Below, piece after piece: positions 7,207 to 13,320 of a stretch of DNA of 13,430 nt. Origin of the DNA: Candidatus Bathyarchaeota archaeon (GTDB taxonomy: Archaea > Thermoproteota > Bathyarchaeia > 40CM-2-53-6 > RBG-13-38-9). A program made the position numbers and the translations under genes. The stretch's first letter is position 1. Each line of letters opens with the position of its first letter. The notes under the pieces are model-generated. The model ran no database searches. It was given only the letters and a program-made list of their open reading frames with translations, and was not told the origin of the DNA. The DNA is taken from contig JAOZGV010000145.1 of NCBI GenBank assembly GCA_026015225.1, positions 1-13,430 on the forward strand. The letters run 5' to 3'.

Positions 7207-7959
7207 TTGAAGAAATTGGGCTTATTTATTGCGGCATTCCTAACTATTATTTTGGTTTTTTCTGTAGTACCAAATGCAAATGCTTCACCTGATATAATCT
7301 ATAGTGATCCAGAGGATGGGATTGTTGGAAGCAATAATTTTGTAAATAATGATGTTATTAACGTAGGTGATACAAGTTTAAATGTTTATTTCCGAGGATT
7401 CGTCAAATTTAGTCTTTCAGGAGTTTCTGGGTCTATATCTTCGGCAACATTAAATCTATACTTGTGGTCAAGCTATTCCAATGGTGCTTATGATTCGCTC
7501 CCTAATTTAACGAATCCTGGATTAGGTGACCTCCAAGTTATCCATATAGCAGACTATGGGACTCTCAGTTCAGAAGATTTTGATGATACATCCATTGGAA
7601 ATGATCCTGGGGTATTGATTAGTGGAAGTGCAACCCCTCCTACAGGATATATTTCAATCGATATTACTGCGGCTATGCAAGACGATATAGATAACGGAAG
7701 GGCGTTTACCTCCTTTTTAATAAAGTTAGCTACTGATACAGATGGTACATTTGATACTGATAATTGGGGGATTCGTGCATCTGAGTATGCCAGTAGCACG
7801 CGCGCTTTTGTTGAATATGAATTAGCACCAGAAAATCCAGTAGGCGGTATCTATGCGCCTAATAACAAACTCAACATTCTAGTACCTTACATTGCTTTAG
7901 TCGGTCTTATCGGAGCTATATCTTCGATCTTTGTCATAGTTAAGAAGCGCAGAGCTTAA
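7207..7959 (+). CDS. Secreted DNRLRE/CBM96-like surface protein with C-terminal membrane anchor
   Basis: A 250-residue exported protein with a signal peptide at 1-27 (KKLGLFIAAFLTIILVF...NANA). Residues 28-207 form a beta-rich domain with hallmarks of DNRLRE/CBM96-type modules of archaeal surface proteins. These are a FRGFVKFSL strand (62-70), ISSATLNLYLW (77-87), ISIDITAAMQDDIDNG (149-164) and a final AFVEYEL strand (200-206). Such domains are linked to cell-surface adhesion or carbohydrate binding; the ligand here is unknown. The tail is tripartite: PVGGIYAPNNKLNILVPY (211-228), a membrane span (229-244) and basic KKRRA. This looks like a lineage-specific cell-surface anchor. The start must be TTG at 7207 with GAGGT upstream, because the nearby ATG at 7202 hits a stop after two codons. 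A decayed paralogue tail lies just upstream. Confidence 0.75.
   Translation: MKKLGLFIAAFLTIILVFSVVPNANASPDIIYSDPEDGIVGSNNFVNNDVINVGDTSLNVYFRGFVKFSLSGVSGSISSATLNLYLWSSYSNGAYDSLPNLTNPGLGDLQVIHIADYGTLSSEDFDDTSIGNDPGVLISGSATPPTGYISIDITAAMQDDIDNGRAFTSFLIKLATDTDGTFDTDNWGIRASEYASSTRAFVEYELAPENPVGGIYAPNNKLNILVPYIALVGLIGAISSIFVIVKKRRA
7795..7806. repeat. GC-palindrome relative AGCACGCGCGCT inside coding sequence
   Basis: It differs by one base from the AGCGCGCGCGCT core found at four boundaries further right. Here it encodes Ser-Thr-Arg-Ala (codons 197-200) near the end of the DNRLRE-like domain. It may be a chance match or a coding-embedded copy. Confidence 0.4.
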
Positions 7960-7981
7960 TTCTTCCTATTTTCTTCTTTAA
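7960..7981 (+). terminator. T-rich archaeal terminator after the surface-protein gene
   Basis: Immediately after the stop codon the plus strand reads ttcttcctattttcttcttt, a pyrimidine-rich tract typical of archaeal intrinsic termination. An 18-base palindrome follows ten bases later. Confidence 0.4.
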
Positions 7982-7990
7982 TTGGATTTA

Positions 7991-8008
7991 ATCTAGCTTA
8001 AGCTAGAT
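7991..8008. repeat. 18-base perfect palindrome ATCTAGCTTAAGCTAGAT
   Basis: A perfect dyad lies between two convergent genes. It could form a hairpin in transcripts from either side, or be a dimeric protein's binding site. It is A/T-rich, unlike the GC palindrome 40 bases further on. Confidence 0.6.
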
Positions 8009-8046
8009 AGATAAAAACATCGATATAACATCAATCTTGAGCATTT

Positions 8047-8058
8047 AGCGCGCGCGCT
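8047..8058. repeat. GC-alternating palindrome AGCGCGCGCGCT (copy 1)
   Basis: A perfect 12-base palindrome with ten alternating G/C bases in an otherwise A/T-rich gap. It sits almost exactly midway between the convergent genes ending at 7959 and 8142. Confidence 0.85.
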
Positions 8059-8141
8059 TTTCCAAAGTATTAAACACGCACTTCTAAAGGAAAACCAGAC
8101 ACCCAATTGATAATTTCCGAATAATCTTCTTGATTTATCCT

Positions 8142-9179
8142 CTATGAGTGGGTTTTTAAAATTTTAAGCTTCTTTTTCCTTAAGGCAGCACCGATAACCA
8201 CGCCGATTATGGCAACCATTCCCAATATGAACAAATATCCTAACGAGAACTGATTCATAAAATCACTCTTTGTCGATAAGACCCCCTCTGTCTTGGTTTT
8301 CTGATCATTGGAACTGGTTTTTATCGATGAATTCATTGTATTATCGAACTCGGAAGAGAATGAAAATGTGGTTATTTCTATCGAAGTTGTTGAAGTCGAC
8401 ATAGAAGTCAGTCTCTCGATCTTGTAAGATGGCATCTCCACCTCATTAGGTTCAAAAGAAATGGCGAATTCCCTTAACTTTTTTTTGAGCATATCAGGTT
8501 CCTTTACATCATAATCCCACATATCTTTCCCTTTTAGGATGGCATAATATCCGGATTTCTCATCTCCACTTGTGATAGGAATGACCGGATTTGTTGGATC
8601 ATACTCCATTATGAATTCCCCCGAGGTGGGATTGACAAGAATCCAGTTCGGTGCGACAAAGACCTCGACGAATACGTGGCCAACGTAACTAGTCGTTAGT
8701 CCTAGCTTAAAATTCTCTGCCCATTCTAGACCGGCGGTATCGACCATGACTACGGGATAATCCAAATAACGTGCAACCGCGGAGAAAACAAGGGCATCAT
8801 CACTGCATCCTGATAGTTGTCTTTTATCAAGCAGCAAATCAATTGTGGTTTTCCCGATTAACTTCCCTCCGCCTTGATACGCATTGAATTCTTGCTGTTT
8901 CCATAAGTAAAGCTCCTTAAGACCTTCAAGACCGCTGCTTTTCCCAAGCCTGGACTTAATCATATCGACGGTCTTTTGAGACGCAATTTTTGATTGTTCA
9001 CCAGGCTCCAAATATTTCACAGGACTATCGTAATCGATATTCCATTTATTTGCATAGACACAGGATCGGCTGTTAATGACGAGCCCGAAAATTATAAGTG
9101 TTAAGGCTATGCATTTGATGACTCTTAAATGGGTTTTTTTGTTATTTAAAAACCGTGGCTGGTTTTTTTCGCATGTCAT
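8142..9179 (-). CDS. Membrane-anchored transglutaminase-like protein
   Basis: An exported protein of 345 residues if read from ATG 9179; the frame stays open to a TTG at 9224 (360 residues). I prefer ATG because a minus-strand TATA-like box at 9243-9250 predicts transcription start close to 9220. Residues 20-43 form a signal/TM segment (IKCIALTLIIFGLVI). Residues 65-195 form a transglutaminase-like (papain-fold) domain: SGCSDDALVFSAVARYLDYP with candidate C125, GHVFVEVFV with H168, then WILVNPTSGEF with N183 where the family usually has Asp. Residues 265-312 are a Ser/Thr-rich stalk. A final span (about 315-336) is followed by RKKKLKILK. The domain therefore faces outside, held by a membrane anchor. 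Activity, perhaps proteolysis or crosslinking of surface material, is uncertain. Confidence 0.75.
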   Translation of the reverse strand: MTCEKNQPRFLNNKKTHLRVIKCIALTLIIFGLVINSRSCVYANKWNIDYDSPVKYLEPGEQSKIASQKTVDMIKSRLGKSSGLEGLKELYLWKQQEFNAYQGGGKLIGKTTIDLLLDKRQLSGCSDDALVFSAVARYLDYPVVMVDTAGLEWAENFKLGLTTSYVGHVFVEVFVAPNWILVNPTSGEFIMEYDPTNPVIPITSGDEKSGYYAILKGKDMWDYDVKEPDMLKKKLREFAISFEPNEVEMPSYKIERLTSMSTSTTSIEITTFSFSSEFDNTMNSSIKTSSNDQKTKTEGVLSTKSDFMNQFSLGYLFILGMVAIIGVVIGAALRKKKLKILKTHS

Positions 9180-9215
9180 CTTAGCTCTGGGTTCCAAGAG
9201 TTGAGACTTAATTAG

Positions 9216-9228
9216 GAAATTCAATTTC
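9216..9228. promoter_or_regulatory. Short dyad GAAATTCAATTTC near the predicted transcription start
   Basis: This 13-base inverted repeat overlaps the predicted start of transcription of the transglutaminase-like gene, and the TTG at 9224 falls inside it. It is operator-like in shape, but A/T-rich dyads of this size also arise by chance. Confidence 0.2.
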
Positions 9229-9279
9229 TAAATTGCACTATTAATATAAACTTTAAAATTTATTAAAGACTTTATTAGG

Positions 9280-9291
9280 AGCGCGCGCGCT
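9280..9291. repeat. GC-alternating palindrome AGCGCGCGCGCT (copy 2)
   Basis: Perfect 12-base palindrome in the divergent gap between the transglutaminase-like gene (frame opens at 9224) and the DUF362 gene (9342). It is close to equidistant from both, between candidate promoter elements on either side. Confidence 0.85.
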
Positions 9292-9341
9292 GTCCAATAA
9301 AATCATAGGTTTGAATAAGATCAATAGATGGAAGTGGATGA

Positions 9342-10085
9342 ATGAAAGAAAGCACTGTGGTTATATGCGATAAAAAACATGCTGTTAACAACCTGACGGA
9401 TTTGCTTTCGATAGTCGAATTTGAACCCGAAATGAATCGACGCGTATTGATTAAACCCAACATATGCGGATATTATCATGCCTCCTTGGATCTCCTTTCA
9501 AGCATCATCGATTTTCTTATCCCCCACTCAAATTCGGTAATCATTGGCGACACAGCAAGTATGGTGCACGATCCCAAAACGCAATACGAAAAACTCGGCA
9601 TAAACACGCTTTTAAGGCGTTACGGAGATTCTTTGGATGCGGTAGACCTTTCTGAGGAAGAATGGACCAAAGTATCTGTGCCTAAACCGCACGTGCTTAA
9701 GGAAGTCCCCCTTCCACATAGGGTCTTGAATTCAGTTCTTCTCATTAACGTTCCGGGTGTTGGAACCCACTCAACGACACGGTTGACATGCGCCCTTAAA
9801 AACTTATTCGGTTTATTACCCGAGAAACGTAAATTTAGTGTGTATCATCCTTTGGGCATCGATGAGATCGTAGCCGATATATACCAGGCAGTAAAACCAG
9901 ATTTGAACATAGTAGATGCTGGAAAAAAGATCCTTCTGGGTACAGACGCATTGGCGGTCGACGTTGCTGCCTGCAGATTTGTAAAACTCGATCCATTGAA
10001 AGTCGATCATTTAAGGTTGATTTCCCAAGATCAAGAGGAGAAGCTTGAGGAATTCATTAAGAAAGTGAAAGTAGTAGAGGTTTAA
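9342..10085 (+). CDS. DUF362 family protein (short variant)
   Basis: DUF362 domains are found in archaea and anaerobic bacteria, often beside Fe-S proteins. Their function is unresolved. This 247-residue copy has the hallmarks VLIKPNICGY (35-44), VIIGDTASM (67-75), YEKLGINTLL, LLINVPGVGTHSTTRLTCALKNLFGLLP (about 132-160) and IDEIVADIYQ...PDLNIVDA. It then passes directly to GKKILLGTDALAVDVAACRF. Most family members have a loop with an EG.GP..G motif between 'vDA' and the last alpha/beta unit, and here it is absent. No cysteine ligands for an Fe-S cluster are present. Start ATG at 9342 follows a purine-rich GGAAGTGG site. It is flanked on both sides by GC-palindrome elements. Function unknown. 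Confidence 0.8.
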   Translation: MKESTVVICDKKHAVNNLTDLLSIVEFEPEMNRRVLIKPNICGYYHASLDLLSSIIDFLIPHSNSVIIGDTASMVHDPKTQYEKLGINTLLRRYGDSLDAVDLSEEEWTKVSVPKPHVLKEVPLPHRVLNSVLLINVPGVGTHSTTRLTCALKNLFGLLPEKRKFSVYHPLGIDEIVADIYQAVKPDLNIVDAGKKILLGTDALAVDVAACRFVKLDPLKVDHLRLISQDQEEKLEEFIKKVKVVEV

Positions 10086-10130
10086 TTTTCCAGCAATCCA
10101 TATTACATTTTTAAAGTGTGTGCGTTGATG

Positions 10131-10146
10131 TGCTACGCGCCGAGCA
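10131..10146. repeat. Degenerate GC element TGCTACGCGCCGAGCA
   Basis: A G/C-rich island in the middle of the 100-base gap between the DUF362 gene and the membrane protein gene. TGCT and AGCA form inverted ends around ACGCGCCG. It may be a decayed relative of the GC palindromes; the resemblance is weak. Confidence 0.35.
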
Positions 10147-10151
10147 AGTTC

Positions 10152-10160
10152 TTATATACT
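10152..10160 (+). promoter_or_regulatory. TATA box for the polyglycine membrane protein gene
   Basis: TTATATACT is centred about 30 bases before the GTG at 10186, so transcription should begin within a few bases of the start codon. This predicts a leaderless or nearly leaderless mRNA, consistent with the lack of a ribosome-binding site. Confidence 0.55.
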
Positions 10161-10185
10161 TTTGACAGGACATTGAACATTATAG

Positions 10186-11166
10186 GTGAAATTTTTGGAT
10201 ATATTCGAACTGATGAAAAAATCTTACAGCATTATAAAGTCTAACTTCATACTATTTTTGCCTCCTTTGGCTTTAACATATCTGGTTCCCGTTGCTCTTG
10301 GAATAGCCGCTCTCTATATCTTTGTCCCGGTACTCGTCATAGCAGGAAACTCTCCAAGCCCTATACTTTCGCTTATAGGAGGAGGATTCATAGGAGTCGT
10401 CATAATCCTCATCTTGTCGCTCGTCTTATTTGTTGTAATCATTGCTGGAATGGCGAACATGAATAAGACCGCTCTAATGACGGGCAAAACAGACTTTGAT
10501 GAATTCAAGACAGGGGTTAAGAAATATTTTGCCAGAATTCTAGGTGGCATGATATTGTTCATAGTAACCTACCTCATCATATTCTTCATCGGAGTTGGCG
10601 CTACCATAGCCATGATCTTTTCAGCAATAAAGGAATTCCTAACTCCTGAGGCGTTAGAAAAACTTCCAAGGATCTTCGAAGGAGGGTCCCCGGAAATATT
10701 CAAAGATGTATTTCAGGGGATGCCAAGCGGATTGATCTTGATCAAGACGATCTTTAAACTCTTTGCCAACATTTCCGGTATGAGCTTGGTCCTTATCACT
10801 ATTGCAAGCCTCATATTCATCTTTACCTTGTTCTGGATACCGGCTGCAGTCATAGACGAATTAGGCGTTTTCAAGGCCATAGGAAGGAGCATAAGGTTTG
10901 TAAAAGAGAATTTCTACACAACCATTGGTTATTTTGGCTTGTACATCATTGCGCAACTCTTCACCGGAAGAATCTTTCCTGGCGGCGGCGGAGGGGGCGG
11001 TGGAGGAGGCCCTCAAGGCGGGTATGGTTTCGGCTTAGTAATAGAACCGAGTCTAGAGGCAATCTTCAACATCCTCATAACGACGTTCTTCTTTCTGCTC
11101 TTATTCGCCATTTACGTTGACAGGACTGGAAAGCTAAGACCGACTAGAAGAGGCAAGCGTAAGTAA
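10186..11166 (+). CDS. Polytopic membrane protein with ten-glycine loop
   Basis: A 326-residue integral membrane protein with about six hydrophobic segments, near residues 22-50, 58-87, 119-146, 197-225, 241-258 and 289-312. The arrangement resembles the loosely defined archaeal membrane proteins related to the glycerophosphodiesterase membrane domain, including a VIDELGVFKAIGRSIRFVKEN block typical of such repeats. I cannot give a function. Between the last two spans there is an uninterrupted run of ten glycines followed by PQGGYGFG, encoded by mixed GGC/GGA/GGG/GGT codons. The run is therefore maintained or long-standing rather than a fresh repeat slip. The C-terminus is very basic (RPTRRGKRK). 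Start is GTG at 10186, with a TATA box fitting leaderless transcription. Confidence 0.7.
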   Translation: MKFLDIFELMKKSYSIIKSNFILFLPPLALTYLVPVALGIAALYIFVPVLVIAGNSPSPILSLIGGGFIGVVIILILSLVLFVVIIAGMANMNKTALMTGKTDFDEFKTGVKKYFARILGGMILFIVTYLIIFFIGVGATIAMIFSAIKEFLTPEALEKLPRIFEGGSPEIFKDVFQGMPSGLILIKTIFKLFANISGMSLVLITIASLIFIFTLFWIPAAVIDELGVFKAIGRSIRFVKENFYTTIGYFGLYIIAQLFTGRIFPGGGGGGGGGGPQGGYGFGLVIEPSLEAIFNILITTFFFLLLFAIYVDRTGKLRPTRRGKRK

Positions 11167-11199
11167 ATTCTTTTGTAAACTTTAACTAATCCACTTTTT

Positions 11200-11215
11200 A
11201 GCGCGCGCGCGTGCT
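11200..11215. repeat. Extended GC palindrome AGCGCGCGCGCGTGCT (copy 3)
   Basis: A 16-base near-perfect palindrome (one mismatched pair) 34 bases after the membrane protein gene. The recognisable coding sequence of a 5'-truncated DUF3795 gene starts on its right edge. Confidence 0.85.
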
Positions 11216-11449
11216 AATGCGAAATTTTGTTTTGAATGTGAAAAATTACCTTGTGCGAGATTGAAACAATTGGATAAAAGATATCGAACCAAATACAACA
11301 TGAGCATACTAGAGAACCTTGAAAATATCCAAAAATTTGGAATAAGAAAATTCGTTAAGAATGAAAAAATACGATGGGCCTGTTCCAAATGCGGAGGGAT
11401 AATTTGCGTCCATGGAGGATATTGCTTCAATTGTGGAGAACCACGCTAG
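11216..11449 (+). pseudogene. DUF3795 gene, 5'-truncated at the GC palindrome
   Basis: The frame ending at 11449 reads FCFECEKLPCARLKQLDKRY, then KYNMSILENLENIQKFGIRKF, a short spacer, and a zinc-ribbon-like WACSKCGGIICVHGGYCFNCGE. This is the C-terminal half of DUF3795 proteins, Cys-rich proteins of unknown function. The N-terminal half, with its own CG.YC..C and C.GC motifs, is missing: upstream of NAKFCFEC the frame runs straight into the GC palindrome (ARARA), then non-homologous sequence and a stop at 11183. There is no ATG or GTG in the conserved part, and only an internal TTG at 11261 could start a 62-residue product. It is most likely a pseudogene, though a short product with an intact zinc ribbon is possible. 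It converges on the DUF998 gene 39 bases away. Confidence 0.7.
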
Positions 11450-11487
11450 CTAGTTTACAATAGTATTATTTTTCATTCAGAATTGGA

Positions 11488-12063
11488 TTAAACACGATAT
11501 AATCGAACCGCTAACACGAGCATCCAAATCCACAGTATCGCCCCCCAGATTCTTTGAATCAATCCACCGATCCCGATCGAAGAACCCAAGAGAAGCAAAA
11601 ATAGAAATATTAACGCCAATACTCCAGTCAACAGAGTGTAATTCTGAAGGTTTTTCCAATGTTCATCCTTTTTGAAACAAACCGGGAGCGTAAAACAAGA
11701 AAGAATGACCGAGATCGCCAGTATGAGGAAAGCTAAGTTATGTGCAGGGAGAGGCATTGGGAAGATCCCTGTCAAAATGATGCCGACTCCACTTATTCCC
11801 AACAGAGCGGGGCCAACCAGCGACTCTTTGATGCCACGATAGAGTCCATAACTGAAAGCGATTATGAGCAATCCATAGACTCCTAAGCCCAAAGGATTGA
11901 AAAACCAAGCGACCGGGCTCCTAACGGCGCCAAGCTCACTTATATACTGAGTCACATGGTTATATCCGGTATACATGGCACCCGAGACGATCCACATTAA
12001 AATAAACCAGATAGGAGCGATCATGCCACAGATGGCCAAAAGTCTTAAACTGCCTTTAGACAT
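11488..12063 (-). CDS. DUF998 family integral membrane protein
   Basis: A 191-residue hydrophobic protein with about six membrane spans, near residues 7-30, 53-75, 82-100, 106-126, 143-162 and 168-188. The first loop after span 1 carries YNHVTQYISELGAVRSP, the signature of DUF998, a family of archaeal and bacterial membrane proteins of unknown role. Length fits the family. Start ATG at 12063 has AAGGTGG about seven bases upstream, a strong ribosome-binding site, and a TATA-like TTTTTAAT near 12108. It is divergent from the flavoprotein gene, and its 3' end faces the truncated DUF3795 gene. Nothing suggests disruption. Confidence 0.8.
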   Translation of the reverse strand: MSKGSLRLLAICGMIAPIWFILMWIVSGAMYTGYNHVTQYISELGAVRSPVAWFFNPLGLGVYGLLIIAFSYGLYRGIKESLVGPALLGISGVGIILTGIFPMPLPAHNLAFLILAISVILSCFTLPVCFKKDEHWKNLQNYTLLTGVLALIFLFLLLLGSSIGIGGLIQRIWGAILWIWMLVLAVRLYRV

Positions 12064-12103
12064 TAAACCACCTTATTTCTTTAAATGACAAAAGGTATTC
12101 TGA

Positions 12104-12115
12104 GGATTAAAAATT
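12104..12115 (-). promoter_or_regulatory. TATA-like promoter of the DUF998 gene
   Basis: The minus strand reads AAATTTTTAATC about 45 bases before the ATG. Predicted transcription start is near 12085, leaving a leader with AAGGTGG. Confidence 0.4.
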
Positions 12116-12136
12116 TCCGCATGTGAATGAACACCA

Positions 12137-12146
12137 AGCGCGCACT
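12137..12146. repeat. Short GC element AGCGCGCACT
   Basis: A ten-base near-palindrome containing GCGCGC at the centre of the 160-base divergent gap between 12063 and 12224. It appears to be a shorter relative of the 12-base GC palindromes. Confidence 0.5.
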
Positions 12147-12170
12147 AACTTATTATGATGGGATAATCTA

Positions 12171-12178
12171 CTATATAG
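12171..12178 (+). promoter_or_regulatory. TATA box for the flavoprotein gene
   Basis: CTATATAG lies about 50 bases before the ATG at 12224, giving a predicted leader of about 25 bases with GGAAG as ribosome-binding site. Confidence 0.45.
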
Positions 12179-12223
12179 AAACCTACAAAGTGAATTAAGA
12201 AAACGAAAAGTTGGAAGTAATTT

Positions 12224-12880
12224 ATGAAGATCATTGGATTCAGTGCTGGTGTCGTGGATCATGACTCGAACACAGACCGAATGGTCAAAGCCATTATGGA
12301 AAAAAGTGGTTACGAATCAGAATTCGTTAAACTCACCGATCTTAACTATTCTACCTGTAAGGGTTGCGTCTGGCTGTGCGCCAAGCCAGAGGTTTGCAAG
12401 CTTGAGGATGACTTGGTTACTTGCTATCAGAAGGTAAAGGAAGCCGACGCGGTAGTCTTGGGAAGTCCTATCCATTTCAGGTCTATAAGCGCCACAATGT
12501 CAGCTTTCATTTCCCGCTTGTGGGGATTTCGCCACGTGAACTTCGCCATTGAGAACAAGCCATTCGTCTTGGTAATTTGTGGTATAGGTCATCGAAAAGA
12601 AACGGCTGAAGAGGATTTTCGTAAGGCGCTTAGTCCTTTCAAAGTTAGAATTCTGGACGTAGTTAAATACTCCTCCAGAGTACCCCCTTGCTACAGGTGC
12701 GGCCGTCATCAGGAATGCTCTATCGGTGGCGCATACAAGATATGGGGTGATAAAGCTCATACTTTAACCATTACTCCGGAACTCTTCTCCAGATGGGAAG
12801 ATGATGCTAAGGCCGTGGACAAGGTAGCCACTGCCGCTGAGAAACTCAGAAAAATTGTAGCAACATCCACTCAAGGATGA
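12224..12880 (+). CDS. Iron-sulfur-flavoprotein-like NAD(P)H/FMN oxidoreductase
   Basis: A 218-residue flavodoxin-fold protein of the NADPH-dependent FMN reductase superfamily. Its N-terminus MKIIGFSAG (1-9) with SNTDRMVK forms the FMN phosphate loop, and VVLGSPIHF (77-85) contacts the flavin. Between them is a compact cysteine group C45-x2-C48-x3-C52-x5-C58 at the position where archaeal iron-sulfur flavoproteins (Isf) hold a 4Fe-4S cluster. The spacing is one residue longer than the canonical CX2CX2CX4-7C. A second group, C156-x2-C159-x5-C165, lies near the C-terminus. The likely role is redox or detoxification chemistry in an anaerobe, with the exact substrate unknown. Start ATG at 12224 has GGAAG upstream. 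The stop overlaps the next ATG (ATGA), suggesting translational coupling to the AlkD-like fragment. Confidence 0.82.
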   Translation: MKIIGFSAGVVDHDSNTDRMVKAIMEKSGYESEFVKLTDLNYSTCKGCVWLCAKPEVCKLEDDLVTCYQKVKEADAVVLGSPIHFRSISATMSAFISRLWGFRHVNFAIENKPFVLVICGIGHRKETAEEDFRKALSPFKVRILDVVKYSSRVPPCYRCGRHQECSIGGAYKIWGDKAHTLTITPELFSRWEDDAKAVDKVATAAEKLRKIVATSTQG

Positions 12881-13305
12881 TTAGCGCGCGCGCTGAAAGG
12901 TGGTTAAAAAGCTATGTCAGTAACTGGGCGTCTTGCGATACTCTTTGCAATCATACTATCGGTACTTTTTTAGAAATGTATCCAGCTTGCGTATCTGAGC
13001 TTAAGAAGTGGGCCAAATCTAAGAATCGATGGATGAAACGAGCATCCGCGGTTTCTTTGATAATCCCCGCTAGAAAGGGGAAATTTATTAAAGACATCTT
13101 TGAGATTGCCGATATTTTGCTAGTCGATCGAGATGATTTGGTTCAAAAAGGTTACGGCTTGATGCTTAAAGCAGCAAGCCAATCACACCAAAAACAGGTA
13201 TTTGATTATGTCATTAAGAATAAAGAGATCATGCCTCGGACCGCTCTTAGATATGCGATAGAAAAAATACCGCAAGAATTAAAAAAAGAAGCGATGACCA
13301 GATAA
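12877..13305 (+). CDS. AlkD-like DNA alkylation repair protein, C-terminal part only
   Basis: AlkD-family HEAT-repeat glycosylases excise cationic alkylated bases. Full proteins are about 220-240 residues; this frame has 142. Homology starts around ERWLKSYVSNWASCD, the family's mid-point, with W17 and D21 matching the pair that flanks the lesion pocket (W109/D113 in Bacillus AlkD). RWMKRASAVSL keeps the arginine (R55). The usual Trp of KGYGW is Leu here (L95). The C-terminus MPRTALRYAIEKI is intact. About 80-100 N-terminal residues are gone, and codons 3-6 are the GC palindrome itself. An in-frame ATG overlaps the flavoprotein stop, so the fragment could still be translated. It may be a remnant rather than a functional enzyme, and activity is doubtful. 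Confidence 0.7.
   Translation: MISARAERWLKSYVSNWASCDTLCNHTIGTFLEMYPACVSELKKWAKSKNRWMKRASAVSLIIPARKGKFIKDIFEIADILLVDRDDLVQKGYGLMLKAASQSHQKQVFDYVIKNKEIMPRTALRYAIEKIPQELKKEAMTR
12883..12894. repeat. GC-alternating palindrome AGCGCGCGCGCT (copy 4)
   Basis: Perfect 12-base palindrome three bases after the flavoprotein stop, at the left edge of the AlkD-like homology. It is read in frame as Ser-Ala-Arg-Ala. Confidence 0.85.
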
Positions 13306-13320
13306 TAATCGATAGTCATC

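Noticed and set aside
11182..11430. Minus-strand open frame across copy 3 of the GC palindrome
   Set aside because: It is antisense to the clear DUF3795 homology, and its low-complexity start comes from the GC repeat itself.
7800..12893. GCGCGC as a restriction-enzyme recognition site (BssHII-type)
   Set aside because: A restriction target would normally be avoided rather than enriched, and no restriction-modification gene is in the window; a methylation role cannot be judged from sequence alone.
8047..12894. Interpreting the GC palindromes as a CRISPR array or as rho-independent terminators
   Set aside because: The copies are 1-2 kb apart with genes between them, they lack following T-runs in a consistent direction, and they also occur in divergent gaps where no terminator is expected.
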